DNA from: Salvia splendens
Lineage: Eukaryota; Streptophyta; Magnoliopsida; Lamiales; Lamiaceae
Assembly: GCF_004379255.2 (NCBI RefSeq)
Contig: NC_056045.1
Span: forward strand, 11,001,593 to 11,065,592
Reading direction: 5' to 3'
DNA: 64,000 nucleotides
A model generated the notes under the pieces. That model was not told the DNA's origin. It searched no databases and saw only the letters and a program-made list of their open reading frames with translations. Positions 10,408 to 22,535 of the stretch are shown in pieces. Position 1 is the stretch's first letter, and each line of letters begins with the position of its first letter. The translations under genes were made by a program, and so were the position numbers.

Positions 10408-13400
10408 TGTAATAGCCGAGACCTAGATTCTCGAGAATTCTTAAGAAATAAATACCAGCTTTTATTTAACGAATGAAAGAGTATTTTTATTTCTTGAGAA
10501 AAGGTACAAATTACAGTTTTCAGAATCTCAAACTAAAGTTACAATCTTTGACGACGAATTAAAAGTCGAGCTACTACACTATTACAGTTTGAAATCCCTA
10601 ACAAATACTTTGGCCTTCGGCACCGGGCCGTCTCGGCCCCAGATTTTCAAGCGAGCCGGGAGGGCGAGACCACGAGGGAATACAACCCCGTTGGCCAGCC
10701 GCAACTCCTGCCAAAGCGCACAAGAAAGAGAATTAGTTGCATGAAATGGAGACAACTAAAAGAAGTATAAAAGGGGAGGATAATACTACCTTTCCAGAAA
10801 TGAGGAAGTGCTTGGGCTAAAGGGAGCAAGCCCAGCCGGCACCCTCCTCCAGCAGCTGCAGGGGCTCAGAAAGGCTGTGTTAAACCAGCTTGTACCCTCC
10901 TTTTTCCACCAGCCTTTGTCAAGAATATCCATAGCAAGTGCACCTGCAAAAAGGAGACAAAACTCATGAATGAGCTAAGGTACAATGCAGCACAAAACAC
11001 CCTGCAAACTGATAACAAAAGAGGCTACAATGCCAATAAATGCCGAGTACATCCCTGCGAGTTGCAGAGGGAACAGCCACTACAATGAAGCACCAGAATC
11101 AGTTACAAAAGAGGTCAAGAGAGCAGGGTAAGCTCTGCAGAGCTGCATAAGAGCAGCCTTTGTGCAGCTTTCAGTTACAAGCTGGGCATAAGTATGCCAA
11201 CCTCACCCTCGGTTCCACCCTCTTTTGCATAACTTTTTTTCACTAAACGGAGCAGCAAGTGGAGAAGCAAGGGAGATCAAGACCGAGGAGGGGAGCATCT
11301 TAACAAGTTCAGGGGAAGTGCAAGGGAAAGGTAACACCCATCAGCTCAAACCTTAAGTCTAATAGCATCATTTCGAGCATGATAGAAACAAATCATGAAA
11401 CGAATAGGTGAGTAAAACACTAGCAAGCCCCACGGCTATTACAGACAGTGTGTTTGGCCTCAGATATCACATAAGCAATGCTAGGACCTCAGTTTTCAAA
11501 GTGGCCCTCAAGGATCAATAAAAACAATCCACATAGCTGCTGCCTTAGGAAACGAACTCAAGGATAGAACTTTAGAAAAGATGGAGAACTTAGCTTTAAG
11601 AACAGATGCGGCAGTATGAGTCGCCGCCGGCGGCCAGTGACGCCGAGAGCTGGAGCCATCTTCACGAGCGGCCAGCGGCGACATCGGAGGGACGACGGCG
11701 AGCACCGCTAACCCCAGCAGCTGCTGCGCGAGCGCCGGAGGGTGTCGATGCTGCCTCGCGAAGGGGGCAGCGACGAAAGGTGCCGGCGGAAGGAGTCCTG
11801 CGACGAGCTCGCCGGAGAGGTGACGGCACCGGCAGGAGCGTGTGCTGCCTCGGCGCAACGGGGAGACCCGACGGAGGCGGCTACACAGTCGCGGCGTCGG
11901 CTGGAGACGGAGGCGGCATCGGCTTCGCGTCGGTAGGCTGTACCCAACGTGAGACGCAGAGAGGGAAGACGTCGACGGCGCGAGCCCACCAAGCTCCAGT
12001 GATGGCGCCGGCGATGGTGGTGCGTGGTGGCTGGTGTGGCGGTGAAATCCGCCGAGGAAGGAGAAGAAGATTAGGAATTTGCCTTTGTTTTGAGATTTGG
12101 GGATTTGAATCTTGTTGAAGATGAAATGAGAGAGAGTCGACAGCTTTGGGGTATGGAGTTGGGCCTCCCCAATATTTTAAAACACTTGGGCCTGGAATTA
12201 ATTAAGTTGGGCCAGATACAACAGAAATTAAAATGGGCCACTGCCCCTCTTTAATTAGTTTGGACCACAAAGCTTAATTTTGGTTGGAACCATTATCTTA
12301 GATTAATTCCAAGAGTTAATGGAATTAATTCCTTAAGCCACGGAAGAAAAGAACTTATAAGCCGTGAGTGAAATAAAAGCCAATAAATAATTAAGCGGAC
12401 TTTAATAGTCACAAAAAGTATTTTAAAAATACTTAAGAATAATCCGGGAATATATATTATACCCAAACAGATCAGTCGGTTTCGGAACAAATTAAATCGC
12501 CGATTTAATTAAAGATTTTAGATCTCTAATATTTAGAAAGAAAGAGATAAAATAAAAGATCACGCTTAGGCATGCATTCATGCAAGATCAATGATTACTT
12601 AAAGCCTAATTTAAGTATTAAATTTTTGTAAAGGAACGTCGTCGCTCGACGCGTAATCTCAGGACAGGAAAGCACCGTTTTGCAGGAGTTTAAGCAATTG
12701 AGGTGGGCCTTTCTTTCTCCTCTTTCTTTTAAAGTGTATTTATATGAAAACATGATTATTTGAATGAGTTGTCATGCCATGTTTTGTTTTGTGATTGCCT
12801 ATCTGTTAAATCGAATTCGGGTCCCAGTAGGGCAGTGAGCCAGCGCCAAGTCGACCTCAAACCCTACTCGGACTAGTGTACACTTAGGGACCGTGAGCTA
12901 GCGCAAGGTTGGCCGGTCTAGGGGTCGTGAGCTAGCGCCAGGTTGGCCGACCCAGTGATCGTGGAATGTGGCCACATTCCCGATTCACACAGCTGATATG
13001 GCATATCATCAGAAGTTTAAAAGACTGCAGTCCATTTCAGAAAGAAATAACAGATTTTAGTAACCGGGACTTGTTTTCAGAAAAACCCCGCGTTCACTCA
13101 GCTTGGCTGACAATTAAAAGAAAAACAGTTTTCGGCATAAGCCACTGAGTATATCAAGTACTCAGCCCTGCATATTGTTTTCCTTAATGTGCAGGTCGAT
13201 CGATCGAGGCAGAGGAGGTGTTGGGACAGAAGACTAAATAAGTAGAAGGATAGCTGGTGTAGTATGTCTTCATACATATTACATTTGTCTTGGTACTCTT
13301 CCGTTGCGCATATTTTAGAACTTGCTTTTAGCAAGGACAATTGTTCCATAACTACTCTGATTCAGTATAATTTGTACCCTCAACACATTTCAGACAATGT

Positions 13401-13503
13401 TTTCCTTTGATCTAAGCATCTTATGATGAGTTGAGACAGCTTCAGTAAGTTTTAGTCGCGATATAGCTACACTTTCTTTGACTAGGGAGATGTGGTCGTG
13501 ACA
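10408..13503 (+). repeat. 3' LTR of element A (3096 bp)
   Basis: Near-identical copy of the 5' LTR with the same GC-rich block (11508-12118) and the same TGGGCC cluster. It ends GGTCGTGACA and is followed by the TSD AAAAG at 13504-13508. Confidence 0.95.
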
Positions 13504-13704
13504 AAAAGGGGCGGGTATTACATTTTTACTCTCTTGTGCTGCTTTCAAAATGACATTTATTCCTTCTAGCCAATCACTATTTCGCATTCCTCCTGTGACA
13601 TTGCTTGGCTAAGTGAATCCACTGGGTTTTCTCCTGATCACTTGTGTTGTCTTTCATTTTAATTGTCTTACATGTAGTATCACAAGCGATCATGAAGCAA
13701 TTCA
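13504..13704 (+). other. Target sequence between elements A and C, possibly the end of a disrupted gene
   Basis: It starts with the right TSD of A and ends with the left TSD of C (ATTCA, 13700-13704). It contains a T-rich run ending in ACATGTAG near 13677, which looks like a splice acceptor. If the bases after it are joined across element C to 50265, an open frame of about 20 codons ends at a TAA near 50302. This is suggestive only. Confidence 0.3.
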
Positions 13705-14977
13705 TGCTGGGGTTTGGTGCCTCTTGCACAGCGGAAGATTTGTACAAAACAAATAATCAGACAAAGATCTATTTGACCGATTATGCGATTAATCAATTCA
13801 CATGTTAAACAGATAATTGCATGCTAGAATGCAAGTAATTCATGTTTAAAGAAAGTAAATCCTAGAACATGAATTCTATGGTTTAGAGTTACCGATTTGA
13901 TTATCCAAAGAATCGTCGATTGCTTGCGTCTTCTCCACGATGAGATCTTCAATACTAGACCACGGATCTTCTGACTTGTTCTCGAAATATATCTCCTTAT
14001 CAGGGTGGGCTGATCTTATCAAAATACTAGGACTCGAATGAATAAAGAAGACAGAAAAATCCCTCACGGAGGAGGAGCTGAAAAACGTCCTCTTCTAATT
14101 AGAGAGAGGGATGAAAATTCTGTAGAAAAATTAATGAATAATTCTGTCTCCTTTATTCTCCTATTTATGTTAAGTTACATATTGGGCCCAGTCAGGGATC
14201 TATGGAAGGTTTTGGATATGGCCTCCCCCAATTAGCTTTTTACTAATTAAATTGAATCCACAATTTAATATAAGCTTACATTGGAATATTACGAGCAGCC
14301 ACTACATAAGTAATATTGCACTGCCCATCCAAATCCGTAATTATAAGTAATCTGGGTTTCCTTGTTTAAATGATTATTTCACGATCTTAAGATATAAATA
14401 TCCATTAATTAATTGAAGTCTGCTATGGACTTAATTAATTAACATAATATTATTTCCAAGAGTGGACTCAGCAAGAAAAATTTATTTATTATTCATGGAA
14501 TAATTAAATTCCAACTGGCTAGTTTCCGAATAATAAAACCTTGTTCGAGCTCCTCTTGAGGACATTATCAAACCAGACTCACCAGACGCGCGATTCAACA
14601 TAATAGCAATCCTAGCACCGCTAGATATTAATTACCACTACCCAATATATCAGGATTATTGGGTTGCGAAAAACCCGCACCATTTGATAAGTCAAAGTAA
14701 TGCATAATCAATAACATATGCTCAATGCTAACGCATGTTGATTAAGAAATAGTTTTTTAAGAAGACCTAGTCTTCCAGTAGATAGCATGAAGACATGTCG
14801 TGATGTTAGATCCATTCAATGCTATACCACATCAATGTAATAATAATAGTGATTCTATTTGTGCGAAACTGCTCGAATAATACTGAATCGGGTTAAAAGT
14901 GGATTGTAGAGTTTTTCGTATACAAGCAAGATTCTATTCGTGCTCAAAACATGCTTTTCAGTATACCAAACCTAACA
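13705..14977 (-). repeat. 3' LTR of element C (1273 bp)
   Basis: On the minus strand it begins TGTTAGGTTTGGTATAC and ends CACCAAACCCCAGCA. It aligns to 45895-50259 after removal of solo LTR G, but lacks a block that the 5' LTR carries around 47040-47240 and 50049-50130. A TATA-like CATAAATAGG (minus strand, near 14170) precedes a likely transcript start. Confidence 0.9.
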
Positions 14978-17258
14978 ATCTCTCACTTATACTTAAAACA
15001 TGCTTTCAAGTATACCCACTGCCAAAAACTCTCCAACTTATACTCAAAGCAGGTCTTGGTGCTAGATATATCAAACTACCATTCATTTCACATCATGTTT
15101 AAAACATGTTGCCACAAAGGTATTTTCTGTGAAAATATCTGCTTGGTTGTTCTCTGATCATATCTTTGCCACAACTATGTCTTTGCTGCGTACTTGATCT
15201 TTAATTAATTTCATCTCACTATGTGATTGCTTAGCTTATGATCTCGTGTGTCCCTTGAGTTAGCCTTGGCTAGAGTAACTAAAAATAATATTCATAGGCA
15301 TACTCAAACTTAAGATTAAAGCTATTAGGAAGATACTCCTATGGTAAACACATATTATGAGGATGACTTACTCGATCACTGATTAGTCATAAGACTTAGT
15401 CAGTGTTACCCCAAGGACATTACATGAATGACTGGTAAACTAGAATATAGCGATTAGTCTTTCTCAAGCACTATGGTATATTCTTTACCTCAATCAAAGT
15501 CCTTTGTCATGGTTAATATGATATACACTTGCTATGCATAAGCACAACTAATATCAAACTTAGTACACATCATAGCACACATGAGACATCTATCTTTAAA
15601 ACTGGTCTCATAATTCTTGATCTCACTAAGCGTCAAACGACACTTGACTAGAGACAAGACAATTCCATCTTAAAAGGTATAAACCTTTTCATGGAATTTC
15701 TAGTGCTAAAATGTTCCAAGCAATGTATAGATATAGGATTTCTAAGAGAATCTCAACATTCTTTCTAGCAATCTTAAAAGAACTTAGATGCTAAGAATGT
15801 AATTAGTTTCTCAAATCCATTATCTTAAACTGGGCAGACAATCAGTTTCCTACGCTAGATGTCAATCTTAGTTGTTTGTAACTTTGTAAATTTCATCATC
15901 GTAGAGTACCATTAATACCATATTTAATGCATTTTCAACTTCCTTGTGCTTATAGCACTCTTAAGGGCACAAGTCAAATTTCAAACAGTTGACAATTTTG
16001 TTAAAACACATATATTCTAATTTAGATGCTTGCCTAAGACCACGAAGGTCTCTATAAGCCTCTAATCATGTGTTTCTGACCCTTTATTACATACCCATTA
16101 GGATGTTCTATGTAGATGATCTCCTCAAGACTTCTATTTATAGAGGACTGTCTTGACAATCATAATACATACATTCTAATTTATGTAAGTTCTAATAGAC
16201 AATAGGATCGAAAAAATCCTGGCATAACGACAGTGAGAAAAACGTTCTCATTGGGTATAGCCCAATGTCATTGTCTAGCCCTTTTGAGATCCACATTTAC
16301 ACTTACAAATTTACTAGCTCCCACTGACTAACACAACCTATAGGTAGTATTTGCAAGTCTTGTAAAATATGTTGTCTATATTAGATTGTGGTTTGGAATT
16401 TATCACCTTTTCAAGGATAAATATCCAAATAAACCAATGCTACATTGTAGTTAAAGGGATTATGCTCAAGTTAATCTAAGATTGAGTCTTATGACACTCT
16501 TACACCCATGGACTTGTTATGTTCCTTAGGAACGCTCCCACTACGATATGGTTCTTACAATCTCAGGTAATGAAGTTGATCTAATTACTGCACAATTATC
16601 TAATGGTATGACTTCTTGGTAATGTGGAAAATCTGATATCTCTCTGTATTTTGAGAGTTATCACGCTGTTAGGCTTGTAGTTCATTTCTTGATCTTCATA
16701 CAAGAATTCTATCTTTGAAGATTACAGAACTTATATCCTTATATCATTAGGGATAACCTTAAAACATACCTCAGTACTCAACTCCAATTACTTGGGAAAC
16801 ATTTCCAACACGTGTTGGAACAACATTACACCTTGAGATGTTCTAAACTAGAGTTGCTCCAGTCCACAACTCATGTTTTGTAGAAGGTACTGATGTTGAG
16901 GTGTTGCTCGTTATTTCTAACGCTTATCCCATGAATTATAAGATTTTAATGAGTACAGCTCATCACTTAATCAAACTTGTCTTAGAAAGACTTCGATTCC
17001 TTCTTATAAAACTATCCCATTCTTAATAAGAATGCTTGGATTTGTCAATGAATATTAGACTCTCACTATTGATCATGTCTTTCTATGTTGCACTTCTATA
17101 AGTATTCTGAATCTCTCGATAAATCAAATGATTCTAACTTATAGTGTATCAAATAGACATTCTCAACTCTCAAGCTATTTAACAAACAAATTGTTAAAAT
17201 CTTGATAGTTTAGATTAGTTTAAACAATTGCTCAATATTTTCTTGACCTTAAGACTCA
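14978..17258 (-). pseudogene. Decayed Copia pol (RT region) and 3' end of element C
   Basis: Reading the minus strand, a purine tract AAGTGAGAGA next to the LTR (14978-14990) matches the Copia polypurine style. At about 16260-15850, RT signatures survive in pieces: a LRQAS-like segment (usual LKQAS) and further on VLYDDEI in place of the YVDDIL catalytic motif. Stops are frequent and no long frame remains. This was the RT of C before decay. Confidence 0.6.
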
Positions 17259-17470
17259 TGATAAGGTTCATTTCATGCATTGGTTTAAGGGTAAAATGTA
17301 CACTGCTTGATCGGTTTATCGCGCAAAACAAGGGTTAAATGTGCAGGAATGCCACTTGACCAAGGTAACAAGGCCAAACTGATCAAGCAAGTACAAAAGG
17401 CAATAAAAGGCCAAGAATCGGGGGGGTTGATCAAGGGGAGTGACCAAGCAGTTAGGCGGGGACTGCTGGC

Positions 17471-17636
17471 TTCTAGAAGAAGAACACGTGAGGAAATGAG
17501 CTGGATGTGGCGCACCATTCTGTTATCAAGGACAACGTTCTAGAAGGGGACACGTGCTACCTTATGAGACGCAAGAACGGACCTGAGTCATGAATCTATT
17601 ACTCAAAAACATCGTCATTCTAGAAGAAAGACACGT
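17471..17636 (+). promoter_or_regulatory. Three TTCTAGAA + ACACGT modules in the LTR of B
   Basis: TTCTAGAA is at 17471-17478, 17538-17545 and 17618-17625. Each is followed 3-5 bases later by an ACGT core: ACACGTG (17484-17490), GACACGTG (17549-17556) and GACACGT (17630-17636). TTCnnGAA is the core of heat-shock factor sites and ACACGTG is an ABRE/G-box. The spacing between modules is 67 and 80 bp, and they lie 80-250 bp upstream of the TATA box, where an enhancer would act. The 3' LTR has the same three modules (33931, 33998 and 34078). Confidence 0.55.
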
Positions 17637-17718
17637 AGCAATCAATGAGTCGCTCATTCTCAGCATGAGCGAATATTCCATGTCAGGATCGTTATCCAGC
17701 TGGAGGCCAAATCGAGCT

Positions 17719-17726
17719 TATAAATA
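17719..17726 (+). promoter_or_regulatory. TATA box of LTR B
   Basis: TATAAATA in GAGCTTATAAATAGAGGG, a strong plant-type TATA context, repeated in the 3' LTR at 34179-34186 and in the inverted copy near 28900. Confidence 0.75.
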
Positions 17727-18408
17727 GAGGGTGTGCCATCACAAGAAAGAGGAGATCCTTTACTTTCCGTCTAGTTTAGCTTAGTCCAGTTTTCTAGAAT
17801 AGCTTAGCTTAGATAAAGTAATACTTAGTTAGAAAGGGGAATTAAAGAAGCGCTGCAGAATACTTATTTTCTGTCGGCATATTCCTAAATTACCCGCCGA
17901 GATTCTTCTCGGTTTTACTTGCTTTCTTATTTTCCGAAGTGTTAGCTTAGTTTTAATTTAACGTTGTATTGCTCTCAGTTAGTTTAATCAAAGTTATTTC
18001 GTTTTCATCCTCGCATTTATTTTTCTGCTGTTACCTGCAATTTACTTGACCCAGTAGTTAAATCTCCTTTGATCAAGCTAGCTAGTTTAATTCTGCCTAG
18101 AGTAAAGACAGTAGTTAAAAACTCCCAAGTTAAAGCGTGGCAGCAGCCAACCCCCCTGTTCACTACTCACACAGTCAAGACACCAACTTCTCTGTGGGAT
18201 CGACCCTGAACTTGCCGCTTTACTGTTAAAGTTGTGCAAAATTGGGAGTTTACAAATTACTTTGGTAAGGAAGAAAGAGTGAGAGCAAGACTGCATTGAT
18301 TAAGTGGCAACGACATTTGGTAACTGATTCGACCGGTTCGGTTATCATTTCATATAACTTGATCTGCATTCTAATCGTGTTTTCGTCTCTTTCCAAGTCC
18401 TTCCAAAA

Positions 18409-18426
18409 TGGCGCCGTTGCCGGGGA
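18409..18426 (+). other. Primer binding site of element B (tRNA-Asp type)
   Basis: TGGCGCCGTTGCCGGGGA lies three bases after the LTR end. This sequence is the characteristic primer site of Athila and related plant Gypsy elements. Confidence 0.9.
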
Positions 18427-18512
18427 AGCATAGTGTTACTTTATGTTTGTGCGTAGTGCGTAGGTGTATATAGTCTTATTTCCTTGTTTTCTCATTTTGT
18501 TTTTCACTGTTG

Positions 18513-19765
18513 ATGAGAAGGTACCAACGCGGTGGACATTGGAATCATCCCTTTCGATACAAAGAGACTAACGCTCAATGGAGAGTCCAGGAAGCCGGCG
18601 TTGTTTACAGAGCAGCATTAGAAGCCGCAACAGCCGCTAAACAGAACACACAACCACCACCAGCAGAGATGGCCCTTGTCGCTGATGACTCCGGTATCGG
18701 ATCTTTGCACGCTCATGATGAAAAGGAGCCCACACATGCCATTGCCGCTATTCTTGAGATGCGGACCATCGCGATCAAATCAGGAGTACTGACTATTTTG
18801 TCCCACTTTTACAGCCTTTCAAAAGAGTGTCCGTACGCATTTCTAGAGGAGTTCTGTCGATATTGTGATATTCAGCCCGTTCCGGCTGGATCCACATCCG
18901 AAGATTGCTGGCTCAAAGCTATTCCCTTCGTTTTAAAGGGCGATGCGGGTGTCTGGCTGTCAAGGCTGCCAGAAGGATCCATCAGGACCTGGGCCGAATT
19001 CCTCATGATATTCCTCGACCGCTTCTTCCCAGCATCAAAGACGAGTGCCCTCAAACGGGAGATTACAGAGGCTAGGCAGGAGTACGATGAACCCCTTGGC
19101 CAGTACTGGGAAGGTTCCAAGGTTTGCTTCAAGCATGCCCCAACCACAAGATGAAGGAGAAGGAAATTTACTCTGTTTTCTACAGTGGACTCACTGTGGA
19201 TAGCAAGAACGACCTCAACCTCGCAGTTCAAGGGGATTTCTCGAAAACCCCATTTAGCCAAGCCAAAAATATACTGGAGAGGCTGATCGAGTCTAAGCGG
19301 TCGTACGAGACATCTCGAGGCCAGTATATAAGAGAGGCAGTGCATGTAGCAGAGGCGCGCAATGACGAAAAGTTGGAGGCTCGATTTGAGCAAATGGAGA
19401 AGAAACTGCTGGAAGCAGTAGAGAAAGCAAGACCGCCACCACCACCTGCACCAAAGGAGACACAATATGTGCCGAAACCGTCCCCATCAGAAGAACATCA
19501 TTATTATTACTATGAATCCTCCCCTGAGGTAGAGCCGCAAGCCCAAGTGAATGTCGTAGGTCATTGGAACACGAATGGGAACTGGATCCAAGGGAAGAAG
19601 AGAGATGCTCCGTGGAGGGACCACCCAAACTTTAGGTGGACTGATCAGAATCAAAGCCAACCACCCCCGACGCAGCCCTTACAACTCACCGAGGGGCAGC
19701 CCAACTGGCCTGCTCGGATCCAGGAGAGGCCGAACACTAGAGGGAACAAATTGCAGGGCGGTTGA
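18513..19765 (+). pseudogene. gag of element B (Athila-like), one frameshift
   Basis: ATG at 18513 opens MRRYQRGGHWNHPF..., then the gag core of plant Gypsy elements: FYSLSKECPYAFLEEF, a segment ending KAIPFVLKGDAGVWLSRLP, TWAEFLMIFLDRFFPASK and REITEARQEYDEPLGQYW. A frameshift near 19120 moves the frame to LQACPNHKMKEKEIYSVFYSG and on to a Pro/Gln-rich tail that stops at 19763-19765. It forms the virus-like particle shell in active relatives. No zinc knuckle is seen before the break. The stop codon coincides with the end of the inverted LTR fragment, so the true C-terminus is lost here. Confidence 0.85.
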
Positions 19766-20295
19766 AGCGCGCGGAAGCTGATAGACATGTGTTCGTGTTC
19801 TATTGTTCTAGGTTGAGCCACTAAATCCAATAAATCCACTAGATCACTTGGTGTAGGAACTCAAGAGAATATAGAAGGCTCAGTCGTTGGAAACACACTT
19901 CTCGCGTTCAAAGATCCCTTAACCCGTTATACTATAGACTAGTATAGAGAAGTAGGGGTCGATCCCACGAAGATGGATACGTAGGAGAGCATCTAAGGAA
20001 CTTTGGATTAGAAAACGGCTGCTGCCACGCAAATTTGGGTTGAGGTTTAACTACCACTAGACTTAGGCACGATATTAACCTCTAGACCTAGGAAACTATA
20101 AACATCATGCTGACATCGAACTACCTTGTGGCAACAAAATAACTAACTAGCTTACTAGACCGAGCAAACGACTTCCTAATATCTCTAAACAGAAAGCAGG
20201 TAAACAGTGGGGACAATATTCCAGAAACAGAACGTACGAAATTAAAGGTGCAACTAACTAACAAAGCATTTAACTAACAGCGAAGAGAAATTTCA
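19763..20295 (-). repeat. Inverted fragment of an Athila LTR (type E)
   Basis: The minus strand of this stretch matches the 3' part of the LTR at 25885-27372: both contain TTTGCGTGGCAGCAGCCG, CATCTTCGTGGGATCGACCC and CTATAGTATAACGGGTT. It is truncated at about 20295, where E pol begins in the opposite sense. An LTR of E in its normal place would be in direct, not inverted, orientation. Confidence 0.8.
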
Positions 20296-20302
20296 CCCGT
20301 AT

Positions 20303-21943
20303 TTGTTGGGGTCAAGGGTGATAGTCTTCACCGATCACGCAACTATTAAGTATCTGCTGGCGAAGAAGGAGTCCAAACCCAGATTAATCTGTTGGGTGTT
20401 ACTATTGCAGGAATTTGATTGGGAGGTTCTAGATAAAAATGGGACAGAAAACAAAGTGGCTGATCACTTTAGCAGGATTTTCCAAGGAGAAACGGATGAA
20501 GCTATACCTGATGCATTCCCAGAGGAGCATCTGTACTATTTAGGGGAATTTCCAAGACCTGTCAGTTGGGAAGAGATAATGGCGTTAACAGGTCAAGGAG
20601 ATTCGGAGAAAAAGAAATGTCAGCTGAACGCTGAGCCATGGTTCGCAGACCTGGCAAATTATTTGGTCACTGGAGAGGTACCAGGTTCTCAATCAATCAC
20701 CAGGGCCCAGAAAATGAAACTGAAAAGCGAAGCCAAGTATTATTTTTGGGACGACCCGTATTTATGGAAAATGGGAGCTGGCCAGGTGATTAGGAGGTGT
20801 ATTCCAAAATGAGAACAGAGGTAAGTGTTGAATCATTGCCATGCTTTAGCTTGTGGAGGTCACTTTGGACCCAGGAAGACGGCGAGGAAGGTGTTAGATA
20901 GTGGGTTTTACTGGCCTACATTGCATAAGGATGCTTTTGAGTTTTGTAAGAACTGTGAGAGATGCCAGCAGACAGAGAGAATTTCTAAGAGGGATGAAAT
21001 GCCACAGGTCCCAGTAATCATTTGTGAAATATTCGACGTTTGGGGGATGGACTTTATGGGTCCATTTCCATCTTCGTATGGGAACACATATATCCTTGTG
21101 GCAGTAGATTATGTGTCGAAATGGATAGAAGCCAAGGCTACCACGTCCTGTGAAGCTAAAGAAGTGGCAAAATTTCTTAAGTCTAACATTTTTGGCAGGT
21201 ATGGTGTGCCTAAGGCTGTTATTTCAGATCAGGGGATGCACTTCCGAAATCGGATGATAGAAGCTCTAATGAAAAAATATGGAGTGCATCACAAGCTGTC
21301 TACACCTTATCATCCTCGGTCAAATGGGCAGGAAGAAATATCAAATAGAGAGATCAAGGCAATACTAGAGAAGACGGTGAATCCGTCAAGGAAAGACTGG
21401 AGTAAGAGGCTTGATGACGCACTATGGGCCTACAGGACAGCCTATAAAATGCCTATTGGAATGTCACCCTACAGGCTAGTGTTCGGTAAGATGTGCCATT
21501 TGCCTGTGGGTGTGGAACACAAGGCCTATTGGGCGGTCAAGGAAATTAACATAAACCCTTAGGCGTGTGAAGAGGAGAGGAAACTGCAGCTTCAAGAACT
21601 AGAGGAATTAAGGCTTGAGTCTTATGAGTCCGCAATGTGGTATAAGGAGAAGACTAAGCTTTGGCATGACAAAAACCTCCGGGTCAAGGAACTACAAGTA
21701 GGACAGAAGGTTCTCTTGTTCCAGTCCAGACTCAAGCTGCTACCAGGAAAGCTAAAATCCAAATGGGTTGGGCCTTACACTATCATAAGTCTTCGAGCAA
21801 ATAGAGCAGTGGAGATCCAGGGAAGTGCCGCAAATTCTACTCCATTTCTTGTGAATGGTCATAGGGTGAAGGTTTTTAGGGATAATCCTGAGTTGTGTGT
21901 AGTGGAGGAAGTACCGCTACGCGCACTCTCTATTATCGCTTAA
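20303..21943 (+). pseudogene. RNase H and integrase of element E (Athila-like), four in-frame stops
   Basis: One continuous frame is interrupted by stops at 20810, 20819 and 21560. It opens within RNase H ([32 protein letters not shown]), so the RT is missing. Integrase follows: an HHCC finger (ACGGHFG... CKNCERCQQ, about 20840-20980), Asp in [11 protein letters not shown], Asp in VISDQGMHF, Glu in [12 protein letters not shown], and a C-terminal basic domain with WVGPYTIISL. The sequence is well kept apart from the stops. It lies upstream of the env-like frame as in Athila. The fourth break is the loss of its 5' half. Confidence 0.9.
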
Positions 21944-22535
21944 ATGGTCTGTGGGGGAAAACTCTCGACGAATTCCTGGGTCAGGTAAATTGGAATGTTT
22001 CTTTTCATATCTATTCACTGAACCAGGGAATCTAGAGAGTGTTTAATTGAAAGTGTAAATATTTAGCTGGTTTTTATAAAAGGAAAAAAATACCAAACAA
22101 AGAGAAAAATTAATTTTCCCAACAAAATATTTTCGAAACATCAGACTTTTCAGGGAAAATGTTTTGTCACTTTTTGAGCCCTTGACCTGGGCGTCTGGCG
22201 TTTAATTTTCTTTTGTTTTTGCCTAAGTGTGTATCGCGGGAGTAGCTTTTACATGGGACAGAGAAACTTAGTTTGGGAGGGAAGTGGAATAGTTTTGAAA
22301 TTCAAATACTACTTTATGGGAAAGCGAACGGTTGCTTATGTCACGTCTGCAACCACCTGCACATTCGTACGCGCCCTTACCCATTTTTACTATTTTAACT
22401 CCTTATACTCTATTTTCTCAATCTAAACTTTCTCTCGCTCTAAAAATCCCCAAATCTCTCTCGCGATACCCAGCTTTTCACTAACCCTAACCGTAATTTC
22501 TTTCAAAGTCTTTGAGAAATTTTCAGATTCGAGCA
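21944..22535 (+). other. Spacer between pol and env-like ORF of E
   Basis: An AT-rich noncoding stretch. Near 22380-22530 it becomes a pyrimidine-rich leader (TTTCTCTCGCTCTAAAAATCC, CTCTCTCGCG) just before the env-like start codon, the usual place for a splice acceptor or internal leader of the env-like mRNA. Confidence 0.4.

Larger units (their letters stand above)
1257..13503 (+). mobile_element. Element A: Ty3/Gypsy chromovirus (Tekay/Del-like), non-autonomous, 12.2 kb
   Basis: Two direct LTRs of 3096 bp (1257-4352 and 10408-13503, constant offset 9151) bracket a 6-kb interior. The element is flanked by a perfect 5-bp TSD, AAAAG (1252-1256 and 13504-13508). It starts TGTAATAG and ends GTCGTGACA. 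A tRNA-iMet primer site follows the 5' LTR and a G-rich polypurine tract precedes the 3' LTR. The order RT, RNase H, integrase, chromodomain places it in the chromoviruses. gag cannot be recognised and the RT core is deleted, so the copy cannot support its own movement. Confidence 0.95.
17259..18405 (+). repeat. 5' LTR of element B (1147 bp)
   Basis: Related to 33719-34886 (direct) and 28183-29366 (inverted). It contains the threefold TTCTAGAA plus ACACGT module, a TATA box, and in its 3' half the sequence GTGGCAGCAGCC... GTGGGATCGACCC that is usual near the end of Athila LTRs. Confidence 0.9.
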
